Source of the DNA: CAZNGF01 sp964572855
GTDB taxonomy: Bacteria; Bipolaricaulota; Bipolaricaulia; RBG-16-55-9; JAJCYT01
Assembly (NCBI GenBank): GCA_964572855.1
Contig: CAZNGF010000002.1
Coordinates: forward strand, 34,310-98,309
Reading direction: 5' to 3'
Length of the DNA stretch: 64,000 nucleotides
The notes beneath the pieces were generated by a model, which had not been told where the DNA came from, searched no databases, and saw nothing but the letters and a program-made list of their open reading frames with translations. Numbering within the stretch: position 1 is the stretch's first letter; every line of letters starts with the position of its first letter. A program made the position numbers and the translations under genes. Positions 7,191-15,056 of the stretch are shown here, one piece after another.

Positions 7191-7736
7191 ATGCGAAAGG
7201 TGTATTCCTGTTTAGCCCTGCTATTGCTTGCCGTTTCCCTCGTCTCAGCAGTCCCCACAGACGCCTATGCCCGCGACGGTGCGGCCGGCGGCGTCTTCTT
7301 CGATCCGGCCGGTGGTCTCTCCGACGGCGGCGTGCTCCCCATGACCCGTCTAGTACTCGGCAGCGGCTTCACCGTTGCTCATCTCGACATCCTCTTCGGC
7401 ATCTCCACCGCGTCCATCCCCAACCCGGGCGTTCGCTTCCTCCCGTATTGGGTCTTGAACTTCCCGCTCAAGTTCAGCTCCCTGGCCGTTCTCACACCAT
7501 ACTTTGGGGTCTCCCCGGTCCTCTTCACCACCAGCGCACTCGCCGTGCCGCCTGCCGCCGACTGGATCTTCAAGTTCGGCACCACCTTTACCTTCGGCGG
7601 TTTTGGCTTTTTCGCAGAAACCGGCTTCTTCGTCCCCTTGGCCTCGTTCCCGGCCTTCGCCGTAGGCTTCAGTGTCGATTTCGAATCCATGGATTCCCTC
7701 TTTTGCGACACGTGCATCGACGAATCCGTCTACTGA
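7191..7736 (+). CDS. Secreted/outer-membrane-like protein of unknown function
   Basis: ATG 7191 follows AAGGAGGA (7178-7185) at ideal spacing; the in-frame ATG at 7161 would place charged residues before the signal peptide (MRKVYSCLALLLLAVSLVS). The 181-residue product is rich in Phe, Gly and Pro, with alternating hydrophobic strands (TTFTFGGFGFFAETGFFVPL), and ends in an acidic tail with two Cys (CDTC). This fits a small outer-membrane barrel or a surface beta protein, but no family is recognised. It closes the putative surface-appendage region on the same strand. Confidence 0.7.
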   Translation: MRKVYSCLALLLLAVSLVSAVPTDAYARDGAAGGVFFDPAGGLSDGGVLPMTRLVLGSGFTVAHLDILFGISTASIPNPGVRFLPYWVLNFPLKFSSLAVLTPYFGVSPVLFTTSALAVPPAADWIFKFGTTFTFGGFGFFAETGFFVPLASFPAFAVGFSVDFESMDSLFCDTCIDESVY

Positions 7737-7825
7737 GTTCCGCCCGTACCGCAGAGCTTGCCGGCGCCGCCCGCAGCCGCAACCTCCCCTTGGGCAAGCT
7801 CCCCCAACGCGCCCGCTCGCCCCGT

Positions 7826-7861
7826 TTGCCGTCGCCATCGGGTCCGCCTACAATCCACGCC
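7826..7861 (+). promoter_or_regulatory. Promoter for a leaderless E1-alpha mRNA
   Basis: TTGCCG (7826-7831), a 17-bp spacer and TACAAT (7849-7854) stand only 7 nt before ATG 7862, with no ribosome site. The transcript should start at or next to the ATG. Confidence 0.7.
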
Positions 7862-8887
7862 ATGGCCAATCGCAAATCCCACACCCCCGACCTCTCAACC
7901 GAACAGCGACGCTCGCTCCACCGTTGGATGCGCCTCGGCCGCCTCCTAGACGAACGCCTCCTCAAGCTCCAGCGCCAGGGCCGGATCGCCTTCTACGGCA
8001 CTGCAACCGGCGAAGAAGCCGCCGTCGCCGGCAGCGCCTTCGCCCTCTCCCCAGATGACTGGATCTTCCCCGCACTTCGCCAAGGCCTCGCCGCCCTCAT
8101 GCGCGGCATGCCTCTCGACGCGTACATCGCCCAGTGCATCGGAAACGCAAAGGACGTGGCGAAAGGACGCCAGATGCCCGTCCACTACGCCTATCGGGCC
8201 GCCAATTTCGTCTCCTGGAGTAGCTGCATCGCCACCCAGCTTCCCCATGCCGTCGGCATGGCTTATGCCGCCCGTCTCAAAAGACACGAACGCGTCGCAC
8301 TCGCTTACCTCGGTGACGGTGCCACCTCCGAGGGCGACTTTCACGTCGCCATGAATTTCGCCGGCGTCTATCGCCTTCCCGTCGTCTTCTTCTGCCAGAA
8401 CAACCAATGGGCCATCTCCGTCCCAATCGAACGCCAAACCGCCTCCGCCAACATAGCAGCCAAGGCGGCCGCCTACGGCTTTCACGGCACCCGAATCGAC
8501 GGGAACGACGTGCTGGAAGTCTATCGAGCCACCCGAAAAGCCGTACTCAAGGCACGGGCCGGCCAAGGCCCCACCCTCATCGAGGCCGTCACCTACCGCG
8601 TCGGCAGCCATTCCTCCTCTGACGATCCCACCCGCTACCGCGACCCCGCCGAACACGAAGCCAGGAGCGCCAAGGACCCGATTTCAGCATATCGCGAAAA
8701 ACTCATCGCCGACGCCATCTGGGATCCCGATCGCGAGCTACAGCTCACCCAGGCCCTGGACCAACAAATCACCCGCGCCATCCGAGCGGCCGAAAACGCA
8801 CCCTCCCTGCCACCACACACCCTCTTCACCGACGTCTTCGCCCAACCTCCCGCCTCGCTGACCAAACAGCAAAGCCAACGCACCTAA
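7862..8887 (+). CDS. Thiamine-diphosphate-dependent 2-oxoacid dehydrogenase E1 alpha subunit
   Basis: The 341-residue protein matches the alpha subunit of heterotetrameric pyruvate or branched-chain 2-oxoacid dehydrogenase E1. It has the thiamine-diphosphate motif GDGATSEGDFHVAMNFAG ending in CQNN (about 155-180), the phosphorylation-loop-like YRVGSHSSSDDPTRYRD (about 245-262), and the expected length. E1 alpha decarboxylates the 2-oxoacid together with a beta subunit and passes the acyl group to a lipoyl E2. No E1 beta, E2 or E3 gene adjoins it here, so its partners must lie elsewhere. The substrate cannot be fixed; similarity to the BkdA1 type (GTATGEEAAVAGSAFAL) slightly favours branched-chain oxoacids. 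It is probably leaderless. Confidence 0.92.
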   Translation: MANRKSHTPDLSTEQRRSLHRWMRLGRLLDERLLKLQRQGRIAFYGTATGEEAAVAGSAFALSPDDWIFPALRQGLAALMRGMPLDAYIAQCIGNAKDVAKGRQMPVHYAYRAANFVSWSSCIATQLPHAVGMAYAARLKRHERVALAYLGDGATSEGDFHVAMNFAGVYRLPVVFFCQNNQWAISVPIERQTASANIAAKAAAYGFHGTRIDGNDVLEVYRATRKAVLKARAGQGPTLIEAVTYRVGSHSSSDDPTRYRDPAEHEARSAKDPISAYREKLIADAIWDPDRELQLTQALDQQITRAIRAAENAPSLPPHTLFTDVFAQPPASLTKQQSQRT

Positions 8888-8949
8888 ACCCCTTGCTTTT
8901 CCCCTATCCCGCTCGTTAACCTAGGCCAAACAACTACCTGGAGGCACAC

Positions 8950-9444
8950 ATGCGCCCCACATTCATTGCAATCCTAGCCTCGGTCACCCTCAGCCTCGCC
9001 GCACCCCACGCTCAAGCCCAGTCGGTGTCTATCCTTCAACCCCTCCAAGACGCAACCGTCTGGGGCAGTCAGGTCACGGTACGTTGGACCTCCGACGACG
9101 CCGAGAACGCCGCCGAAACCACACAAACCCACTATCACCTCTTCCTGACAAAGGGCATCCAAACCGAACTGAACCTTCAACCCGACGAACCCATCGGCTC
9201 CGAAGCCATCCACACCACAGAAGAATCGCACACCTACACGGACCTCTCCGCAGGCACATACACCTTTCACGTGGCCCTAGCCGACGAAAACCACGTTCCC
9301 CTCGAACCAAACGCCATCGCGACCGTCCAATTCAAAGTCCGCACCCCGGACGAACGTCCCACCGCAGACCTCCCCAACTGGCTCATCGTAACCGGCGTGG
9401 GCGTACTCCTCTTGGGAGCGGTCCTACTCACGCGTACCTTTTAA
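8950..9444 (+). CDS. Exported single-domain Ig-like protein with C-terminal membrane anchor
   Basis: The 164-residue product has an N-terminal signal peptide (MRPTFIAILASVTLSLAAPH) and a C-terminal hydrophobic segment (LIVTGVGVLLLGAVLLTRTF). Between them is one beta-sandwich domain that begins SVSILQPLQDATVWGSQVTV and ends with a GTYTFHVALAD strand. The layout matches small Ig-like or DUF4399-like exported proteins, but no catalytic residues can be picked out. A TGGAGG ribosome site (8939-8944) precedes ATG 8950. It is followed by a long hairpin, so it is probably the end of its transcript. Confidence 0.7.
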   Translation: MRPTFIAILASVTLSLAAPHAQAQSVSILQPLQDATVWGSQVTVRWTSDDAENAAETTQTHYHLFLTKGIQTELNLQPDEPIGSEAIHTTEESHTYTDLSAGTYTFHVALADENHVPLEPNAIATVQFKVRTPDERPTADLPNWLIVTGVGVLLLGAVLLTRTF

Positions 9445-9460
9445 GGCAAATTCGCATACA

Positions 9461-9521
9461 GGGGGGCGGGGAAGGGAGGCATGAACCCAAAACAAAAACA
9501 TGCCTCCCTTCCCCGCCTCCC
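9461..9521 (+). terminator. Long near-perfect hairpin between two genes
   Basis: Arms 9461-9483 and 9499-9521 pair over 23 bp with one G-U, around a 15-nt A-rich loop. The stem is much longer than a normal terminator and has no U-tract. It most likely ends transcription before prs, but it could also be a small mobile or processing element. Confidence 0.7.
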
Positions 9522-9555
9522 GAATACCCATCGCACACTGCCGACCAAGCTTCGT

Positions 9556-9584
9556 TTGACACGGGACGACACCGACCATACCCT
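9556..9584 (+). promoter_or_regulatory. prs promoter
   Basis: TTGACA (9556-9561), a 17-bp spacer and TACCCT (9579-9584) lie upstream of the GTG start at 9613. Confidence 0.7.
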
Positions 9585-9612
9585 ATGCTCACTCCACCCA
9601 AGGAATGAAACC

Positions 9613-10557
9613 GTGGATAAACCAATCCTTATCTCCGGCAACGCAAATCCCGAACTCGCTTCCGAAATCGCAACGCACCTCGAACTTCCCCTCTGCAACG
9701 CAAGCATCCGCCGTTTCGAGGATGGAGAAATCAGCCTCTACATCAGCGAAACAGTCAGGGGGCATAACGTCTACGTCCTTCAACCCACCTGCCCCCCCGT
9801 CAACGACAACCTCATGGAACTCCTGCTCATCATCGATGCCCTCCGCCGCGCATCCGCTCGCCAAGTCACGGCCGTCATTCCCTACTTCGGATATGCAAGG
9901 CAAGACAGAAAACACATCGGAAGGGTTCCAATCAGCGCCAAACTCGTCGCAAACTTGATCACAACGGCCGGCGCCCACCGCGTCCTCACCCTTGACCTTC
10001 ACGCAGGCCAAATCCAGGGATTCTTCAACATCCCGGTTGACAACTTGCGACCCGACTACATCCTCGCCAATCATTTCCGCGACCTTCAAAGCGACCCGAA
10101 CACCGTCATCGCCACCCCCGACATCGGCGGCGTCAAACGAGCCCGACAGCTAGCCGAACGCCTCAACCTCTCCCTCATCATCGTCGAGAAAAGACGCCTC
10201 TGGCAACAAGAACAAACCGAGGTCATGAACGTCATCGGCGACGTCGGCGGCAAAAAGGTCCTCCTCGTGGACGACATCCTCGCCTCGGGTGGCACCATCG
10301 TCAACGCCACCAAGGCCCTCCTCGCCAGCGGAGCACGCGAGATCTGGGCCGCCTGCACCCACGCCGTCTTCTCTTCAGGCGCCCTTCAAAAGCTCAACGA
10401 CTCCCCTCTCAAACGCCTCGTCGTCACCAATTCCATTCCCGCCCGGCACGACGAAACACCCCTCGTCCAGCGCATCTCCATCGGCAAGCTGTTCGCCGAA
10501 ACCATCAAACGGATCGACCATGGCGAGTCCGTCAGCAAGCTCTTCCCGCACGACTAA
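9613..10557 (+). CDS. prs: Ribose-phosphate pyrophosphokinase (PRPP synthase)
   Basis: The 314-residue protein makes PRPP from ribose 5-phosphate and ATP in the cytosol. I use GTG 9613, 8 nt after AAGGA, because the product then begins DKPILISGNANPELA, as in family members, at the usual length of about 315; the open frame continues upstream through a hairpin and is not coding. The flexible loop (PYFGYARQDRK, about 90-100) and the PRPP-binding motif (VLLVDDILASGGTI, about 217-230) are intact. PRPP feeds HisG and purine synthesis, both encoded later in this window. Confidence 0.97.
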   Translation: MDKPILISGNANPELASEIATHLELPLCNASIRRFEDGEISLYISETVRGHNVYVLQPTCPPVNDNLMELLLIIDALRRASARQVTAVIPYFGYARQDRKHIGRVPISAKLVANLITTAGAHRVLTLDLHAGQIQGFFNIPVDNLRPDYILANHFRDLQSDPNTVIATPDIGGVKRARQLAERLNLSLIIVEKRRLWQQEQTEVMNVIGDVGGKKVLLVDDILASGGTIVNATKALLASGAREIWAACTHAVFSSGALQKLNDSPLKRLVVTNSIPARHDETPLVQRISIGKLFAETIKRIDHGESVSKLFPHD

Positions 10558-10567
10558 CCCCCTCGGC

Positions 10568-10597
10568 TTGACGTTCACTGATCCTTTCCGGTATACA
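10568..10597 (+). promoter_or_regulatory. Promoter for the beta-helix gene
   Basis: TTGACG (10568-10573), an 18-bp spacer and TATACA (10592-10597) precede a leader of about 100 nt before ATG 10705. Confidence 0.65.
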
Positions 10598-10704
10598 AGA
10601 TCAAAAAGGGCAAGCCAACTGCCATTCAACACCGCCCAAAACCCACCGAGGAGGTGAGCGCTTCGCACTTCCAATCGTCTGCCCAACACATCAAGGAGGT
10701 TGCC

Positions 10705-11772
10705 ATGACACAAAGAAATTCGTTCGTCGCGGCATTGTCACTACTGGCCGTTCTCGCCTTCGCCGCACCGACAACCGCCGAAACCCTGAGCGTCTGCCCA
10801 TCCGGTTGCAGCTTCAATTCGCTCCAATCGGCCGTCGCCAACGCCTCAAAGGGCGACGTCATTGCCCTCGGCGCCGGCACCTTCATCGGCCCCGTCCGCA
10901 TAGACAAATCACTCACCATCAAGGGACAAGGCGCTTCCTCCACCATCGTCGGCGGCGGCCTCATCGTCGGCGGCGTCAACCTCGACGTCCGCATCGAATC
11001 CGTGACACTCACCCGTGGGCTAAACGGGCTCGCCGTCCTTGGTATCTCCAATGTCGTCGTCCAGGACGTCACCATCGCCGAGAACATCGCCGACGGCGTC
11101 CTCGTCACCGACCGCTCGCTCGCCACCCTCTACAATGTCGACGTCGTCCGCAACGGTTCGGTCCTCGCTGGCAATCCCGTCGGGGCCGGCCTCTCCGCCA
11201 ACGGCGCCGGCCGCATCGTCACCTCCGACGTCACCATCGCCGAAAACGTCAGCGCGGGGGTGGCCGCCTTCGGCCAGTCCAACGTCCAGCTCGGTACCCT
11301 GACCCAGGTGCTACGCAACGGCACCGCCCAAGGCATCGTCCCCGGTTTCGGCGGCGAGGGCATCGTCTTCGGCGGAACCTCCACCGGTACCGTGGACGCC
11401 GTCCTCGTCCAGGCCAACGGCGCCGCGGGCATCGCCGTGCGGGAGTCCGCCAACGTCACCATCCGCAACACCCAGGTACTGCAGAACGCGGGCGTTGGCA
11501 TCCAAATTGGCGGTCCTGTCTCCAGCAATCCCGACGTCGAACTCACCGCAACCGCCAAGGTCGAAAACACCAAGGTTGCCCAAAACGGTTCCCACGGCAT
11601 CCTCCTCGGCGACCTCGCCAAGGTGCTCGAATCCGCTATCGCTACCCTCCTTGGCAACGGCATCACCGACAACGGCGCCTGCGGGATCGCCCTGGAAAGC
11701 CACGCGGCCGACGCCACCATGGAAAACAATTTCCTCTCGGGCAATCCCGGGGGATCGGTCTGCCAACTCTAA
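10705..11772 (+). CDS. Secreted right-handed parallel beta-helix protein
   Basis: The 355-residue protein has a signal peptide (cleavage near TTAETL). It is built from repeated roughly 22-residue PbH1-type turns with recurring Asn/Gly and Val (VVVQDVTIAENIADGVLV, NVTIRNTQVLQNAGVGIQI). The N-terminal FNSLQSAVANASKGDVIALG is the usual entry of the pectate-lyase/DUF1565 beta-helix fold. The Asp/Arg cluster needed to claim polysaccharide lyase activity cannot be identified, so it may be structural or carbohydrate-binding. AAGGAGG precedes ATG 10705. Two Cys pairs (CPSGC and the terminal C) could form disulfides. The next gene starts 14 nt later, so the two are probably co-transcribed. Confidence 0.85.
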   Translation: MTQRNSFVAALSLLAVLAFAAPTTAETLSVCPSGCSFNSLQSAVANASKGDVIALGAGTFIGPVRIDKSLTIKGQGASSTIVGGGLIVGGVNLDVRIESVTLTRGLNGLAVLGISNVVVQDVTIAENIADGVLVTDRSLATLYNVDVVRNGSVLAGNPVGAGLSANGAGRIVTSDVTIAENVSAGVAAFGQSNVQLGTLTQVLRNGTAQGIVPGFGGEGIVFGGTSTGTVDAVLVQANGAAGIAVRESANVTIRNTQVLQNAGVGIQIGGPVSSNPDVELTATAKVENTKVAQNGSHGILLGDLAKVLESAIATLLGNGITDNGACGIALESHAADATMENNFLSGNPGGSVCQL

Positions 11773-11786
11773 TCAAGGAGGTTCCC

Positions 11787-13100
11787 ATGACTCATACCAA
11801 ACACGCGCTTAATCGTCGTCAGTTCATCAAAACGCTGGGCGCCGGGGCCGCAGCCCTCTCCCTCTCCGGCCAACTCGGACCTTGGGTCCACGGGCAGCAG
11901 CCGTTCGTCATCGGCATGGCCAATCCCCTCTCCACCTTCTTCGGCCAAGCCGCCGAAAAAGCGCTCCGCCTGCGAATTCAGCAGATCAACGCCGACGGCG
12001 GCCTCATGGGCCGCCCCCTCTCTCTGGCGGTCTCCGACAGCGCCGGCCGACCCGACCAGGCGCTGCGCGCCGTCCAGGATCTCGTCCTCTCGCAGGGCGC
12101 CAACGTCCTCACCGGCTTCTTCTTCAGTGAAGAGCTCCTGGGTGCCCTGCCCTCGCTCCCGGCCTTCAAGAAAATCCTGCTCGGCACCGGCGCCTCCACG
12201 CCCATCGCCACCATACAGGTCCAGCAGGATTACGACAGCTTCAAGTACTTCTTCCGCGTCGGCCCGACCAACTCCTTCTTCATCCTCCAGTCCCTCGCGC
12301 AATTCGCGCGCGGCTACGTTGAAGGCGTCCTTAAATGGTCGAGCATCGTCGTCCTCGCCGAGGATGCCGCCTGGACACAGGCTGTCACCGACAGCCTCCC
12401 GACCCTGCTCCAGGCCTTTGGCTCATCACTCCAAATCGCCGACACCATTCGCTACGCCGAGGACACCACCGACTTCAGCTCCATCTTCCAGCGCGCCGAG
12501 GACACGGGCGCCGACGGCATCGTCACCGTCATGGCCCACACCGGCCTGCGTCCCACCACGCAGTGGGCTCAGGGCGAGGTGCCCATGCCCATGGTCGGCA
12601 TCAACGTACAGGCCCAGGACGGTCGCTTCGACGACCTCAGCGGGGGCAACGCCGAATCCGTCGTTACCTTCACCTCCGGCGCCAAAGCGCCCATCACCCC
12701 CAAGACCGTCCCCTTCGTCGACGCTTTCTCGTCCTTTACGGACTTCCTGCCCGACGTGACCATCCCGTCCTACAACGCCTTCGCTTCCACCGACGCCATC
12801 GACGTGCTCCTCGACAGCGTCGAGCGCGCCGGCGTGCTGCCCGACACCGACGCCAATACGGACAAGGTCATCGAGGCCATGGAAGGGACCGACATCGTCG
12901 GGACCCAGGGCAACGTCTCGTTCTACCAGGTGGGCGAAACCGGGGTCTCGCCCGTCCGCCCGGACCTCGCCTTCCCCCACGACATCCGCTTCGAGTCCGC
13001 ACAGGGGGTTTGGGTCCAGTGGCAAAGCGGCGCGCTCGAGGTCCTGTTCCCTCTGGAACTGGCCTCGTCCGAATTCGTGCTTCCGCCCTGGTTGCGCTAG
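11787..13100 (+). CDS. Tat-exported branched-chain-amino-acid-type ABC substrate-binding protein (LivK-like)
   Basis: The 437-residue protein begins with a twin-arginine signal (NRRQFIKTLGAGAAALSL), so it is probably folded before export. The mature part is a periplasmic binding protein of the Peripla_BP_6/LivK type: INADGGLMGRPLSLAVSDSAGRPDQALRAV is split in the usual way around the first lobe, and the ligand loop contains the TGASTPIA stretch. It feeds the LivH and LivM permeases that follow. The true ligand may be an amino acid, amide or other small molecule. A hairpin between it and livH probably lowers permease expression relative to the binding protein. AAGGAGG precedes ATG 11787. Confidence 0.92.
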   Translation: MTHTKHALNRRQFIKTLGAGAAALSLSGQLGPWVHGQQPFVIGMANPLSTFFGQAAEKALRLRIQQINADGGLMGRPLSLAVSDSAGRPDQALRAVQDLVLSQGANVLTGFFFSEELLGALPSLPAFKKILLGTGASTPIATIQVQQDYDSFKYFFRVGPTNSFFILQSLAQFARGYVEGVLKWSSIVVLAEDAAWTQAVTDSLPTLLQAFGSSLQIADTIRYAEDTTDFSSIFQRAEDTGADGIVTVMAHTGLRPTTQWAQGEVPMPMVGINVQAQDGRFDDLSGGNAESVVTFTSGAKAPITPKTVPFVDAFSSFTDFLPDVTIPSYNAFASTDAIDVLLDSVERAGVLPDTDANTDKVIEAMEGTDIVGTQGNVSFYQVGETGVSPVRPDLAFPHDIRFESAQGVWVQWQSGALEVLFPLELASSEFVLPPWLR

Positions 13101-13140
13101 ACAAAGGCGTGACCACCACAACCGACACCGATCATACGTG

Positions 13141-13172
13141 CCGGGAAGGCCTGCTCCCGTGGGCCTTCCCGG
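13141..13172 (+). terminator. Hairpin attenuator between binding protein and permease genes
   Basis: A perfect 11-bp stem (13141-13151 with 13162-13172) and 10-nt loop are followed by TCTTCT. It is probably a partial terminator or an mRNA-stabilising end that sets the ratio of binding protein to permease. Confidence 0.75.
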
Positions 13173-13187
13173 TCTTCTAGGAGAACC

Positions 13188-14048
13188 ATGGGTGCAGCGC
13201 TCGACATCCTCGTCCTCGGCTTCCTGATCAGCTCCCTCTACGCACTGGCCGCCGTCGGTTTCACCATGATCTTCGGCGTCGCCGGCGTCCTCAATCTTGC
13301 CCACGGCGCCTTCGTCATGGTCGGCGCCTACTTGGCCATCTGGGCCAGCTCCTTCATGAACTGGAACATCTATGCCGCTACCCTCATCGCCGTCGCCGGC
13401 ATGGCCGTCATCGCACCTATCGTCTACATCGTCTTTGTCCGTCCCATCATCCATCGGCCCGTCACGGTCTTTCTGGCCACCCTCCTGCTCGCCTTCATCA
13501 TCGAGCAGGGTATGATCCTTTTGTTCTCCGTCAGCCCACGCACGCTCACCCCGCTGGTCTCCGGTGGCTTCTCCCTGCTCGGTATCAACATCACTTGGAA
13601 TCGCTTGATCGCCAGCGTCGTCGCGCTCGTCTCCATCGCCGCCCTCTGGCTTTTCGTCACCCGCACGCGCACGGGCAAGGCCATCTCCGCCCTCTCCATG
13701 GAACGGGTCGGCGCCGCGCTCGTCGGGATCAACGAGTACCGCATCCAGTTGATCGTCTGGGGGCTATCCGGCGCGCTTTCCGCCGTCGCCGGCGTCTTCC
13801 TCACCTCCTTCCTCGGCATGAGCCCCTTCGGCGGCAGGGTCCCACTGGTCGTCTCTTTCTCCATCGTCGTCCTCGGCGGCCTCGGAAGCATCCCGGGCTC
13901 GCTTTGGGCCGCCTACATCATCGGCTACGCCGAAACGATCACCACCCAGTTCCTCCCCGAAGCGCGTGGCCTGCCCTCGCTAATCATCCTGCTCGCCATC
14001 CTCGCGCTGCGCCCTCAAGGCCTCTTTGGAAGGGGGGCCGAGGCATGA
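13188..14048 (+). CDS. livH: Branched-chain amino acid ABC transporter permease LivH
   Basis: The 286-residue membrane protein has about eight hydrophobic segments and the LivH signature: ILVLGFLISSLYALAAVG at the start, GVLNLAHGAFVMVGAYLA in the first third, and GRVPLVVSFSIVVLGGLGS near the end. It forms half of the membrane channel with LivM. It overlaps livM by 4 bp (ATGA). An AGGAG ribosome site precedes ATG 13188. Confidence 0.95.
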   Translation: MGAALDILVLGFLISSLYALAAVGFTMIFGVAGVLNLAHGAFVMVGAYLAIWASSFMNWNIYAATLIAVAGMAVIAPIVYIVFVRPIIHRPVTVFLATLLLAFIIEQGMILLFSVSPRTLTPLVSGGFSLLGINITWNRLIASVVALVSIAALWLFVTRTRTGKAISALSMERVGAALVGINEYRIQLIVWGLSGALSAVAGVFLTSFLGMSPFGGRVPLVVSFSIVVLGGLGSIPGSLWAAYIIGYAETITTQFLPEARGLPSLIILLAILALRPQGLFGRGAEA

Positions 14049-15052
14049 GTAAACGCGCTCTGGTCAAACGCTTTCCCGACGAGTACTACTGGCTCGCCCT
14101 GCTCGCCCTCGTCCTCGTCTCGCTGCCCGCCCTCGGCTCGCTCAATGCGCTCACCATCCTCACCATGGCCAACATCTGGGCGGTCTTTGCGATCAGTTGG
14201 GACATCCTCTCCGGCTACACCGGCCAGATCAGCTTCGGACACGCCTTCTTCATCGGCCTTGGGGGCTACGCCAGCGCCCTCATCTCCGTCACGCTCGCCT
14301 GGCCGCTCCCGCTGGCCATCCTCGCCGGTGGTTGCGTCGCCGCGCTCGGCGGCCTCTTGCTCGCGCTGCTCACCACGCGCCTGCACGGCCCCTATCTGTC
14401 TCTGGTCACCCTCGTCGCCGCGCTCGGCACCGAGAAGATCATCCGCCTGCTCAAGATCCAGAGCACCGGCGCTGAGGGCGCCATCATCGGCTTCGAACCG
14501 CTCATCGGCTTCGAGCACGGCCTCGAGCACTTCATCCGCGCGCCGTACTTCTACTCGACCGCCCTGCTCCTGACCATCGCGCTGCTAGCCGTCGTCCTCG
14601 CCCGCTCTCGGATCGGCAAGGTCTTCGTCGCGCTGCGCGAAAGCGAACAGGCCACCGAAGCCGCCGGACTCAACACCACCAAGTACAAGCTACTCGCCTT
14701 CGTCGTCAGCGGCTTCATCGCCGGCGTCGGCGGCGCTTTCTACGCCCACTACCAGGGCAGCGTCTCCCCGGCCTCCCACTTCGCCCTCGAGATCTCGATC
14801 TTCTGCATCGTCGCCTCGGTCATCGGCGGCATGGGCACCGTCGTCGGTCCCATCGCCGGCGCCTTCATCTACAAAGTCCCCGAGGAAACCCTGCGCTTCC
14901 TGGGCAACTGGCGCTACTTCGCCCTGGCCGCCATCGCCCTGGCCGTGCTCTATTTCCTCCCCAAGGGCTTCCTCACCGAGGTCCGCCTCCTTCTCTTCCG
15001 CGTTCTCCGTCGCCTGCGCCGTAGAAACAAGCCGCCCTCGGCGGTATCATAA
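14045..15052 (+). CDS. livM: Branched-chain amino acid ABC transporter permease LivM
   Basis: The 335-residue membrane protein has LivM features: LSGYTGQISFGHAFFIGLGG (about 54-73), GPYLSLVTLVAALGTEKI, and a C-terminal IGGMGTVVGPIAGAF block. It pairs with LivH in the inner membrane. The livG and livF ATPase genes that normally follow are missing; the next gene is an unrelated GTPase, so ATPases must be borrowed from elsewhere. The C-terminal tail is unusually basic (LRRLRRRNK). Confidence 0.94.
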   Translation: MSKRALVKRFPDEYYWLALLALVLVSLPALGSLNALTILTMANIWAVFAISWDILSGYTGQISFGHAFFIGLGGYASALISVTLAWPLPLAILAGGCVAALGGLLLALLTTRLHGPYLSLVTLVAALGTEKIIRLLKIQSTGAEGAIIGFEPLIGFEHGLEHFIRAPYFYSTALLLTIALLAVVLARSRIGKVFVALRESEQATEAAGLNTTKYKLLAFVVSGFIAGVGGAFYAHYQGSVSPASHFALEISIFCIVASVIGGMGTVVGPIAGAFIYKVPEETLRFLGNWRYFALAAIALAVLYFLPKGFLTEVRLLLFRVLRRLRRRNKPPSAVS

Positions 15053-15056
15053 ACCC
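15022..15056 (+). promoter_or_regulatory. Promoter for a leaderless GTPase mRNA
   Basis: TAGAAA (15022-15027), a 17-bp spacer and TATCAT (15045-15050) lie 6 nt before ATG 15057 inside the end of livM, and there is no ribosome site. Confidence 0.55.

Noticed and set aside
13101..13187. Possible small ORF between the binding protein and livH
   Set aside because: The stretch is an obvious hairpin and has no ribosome site for an internal ORF.
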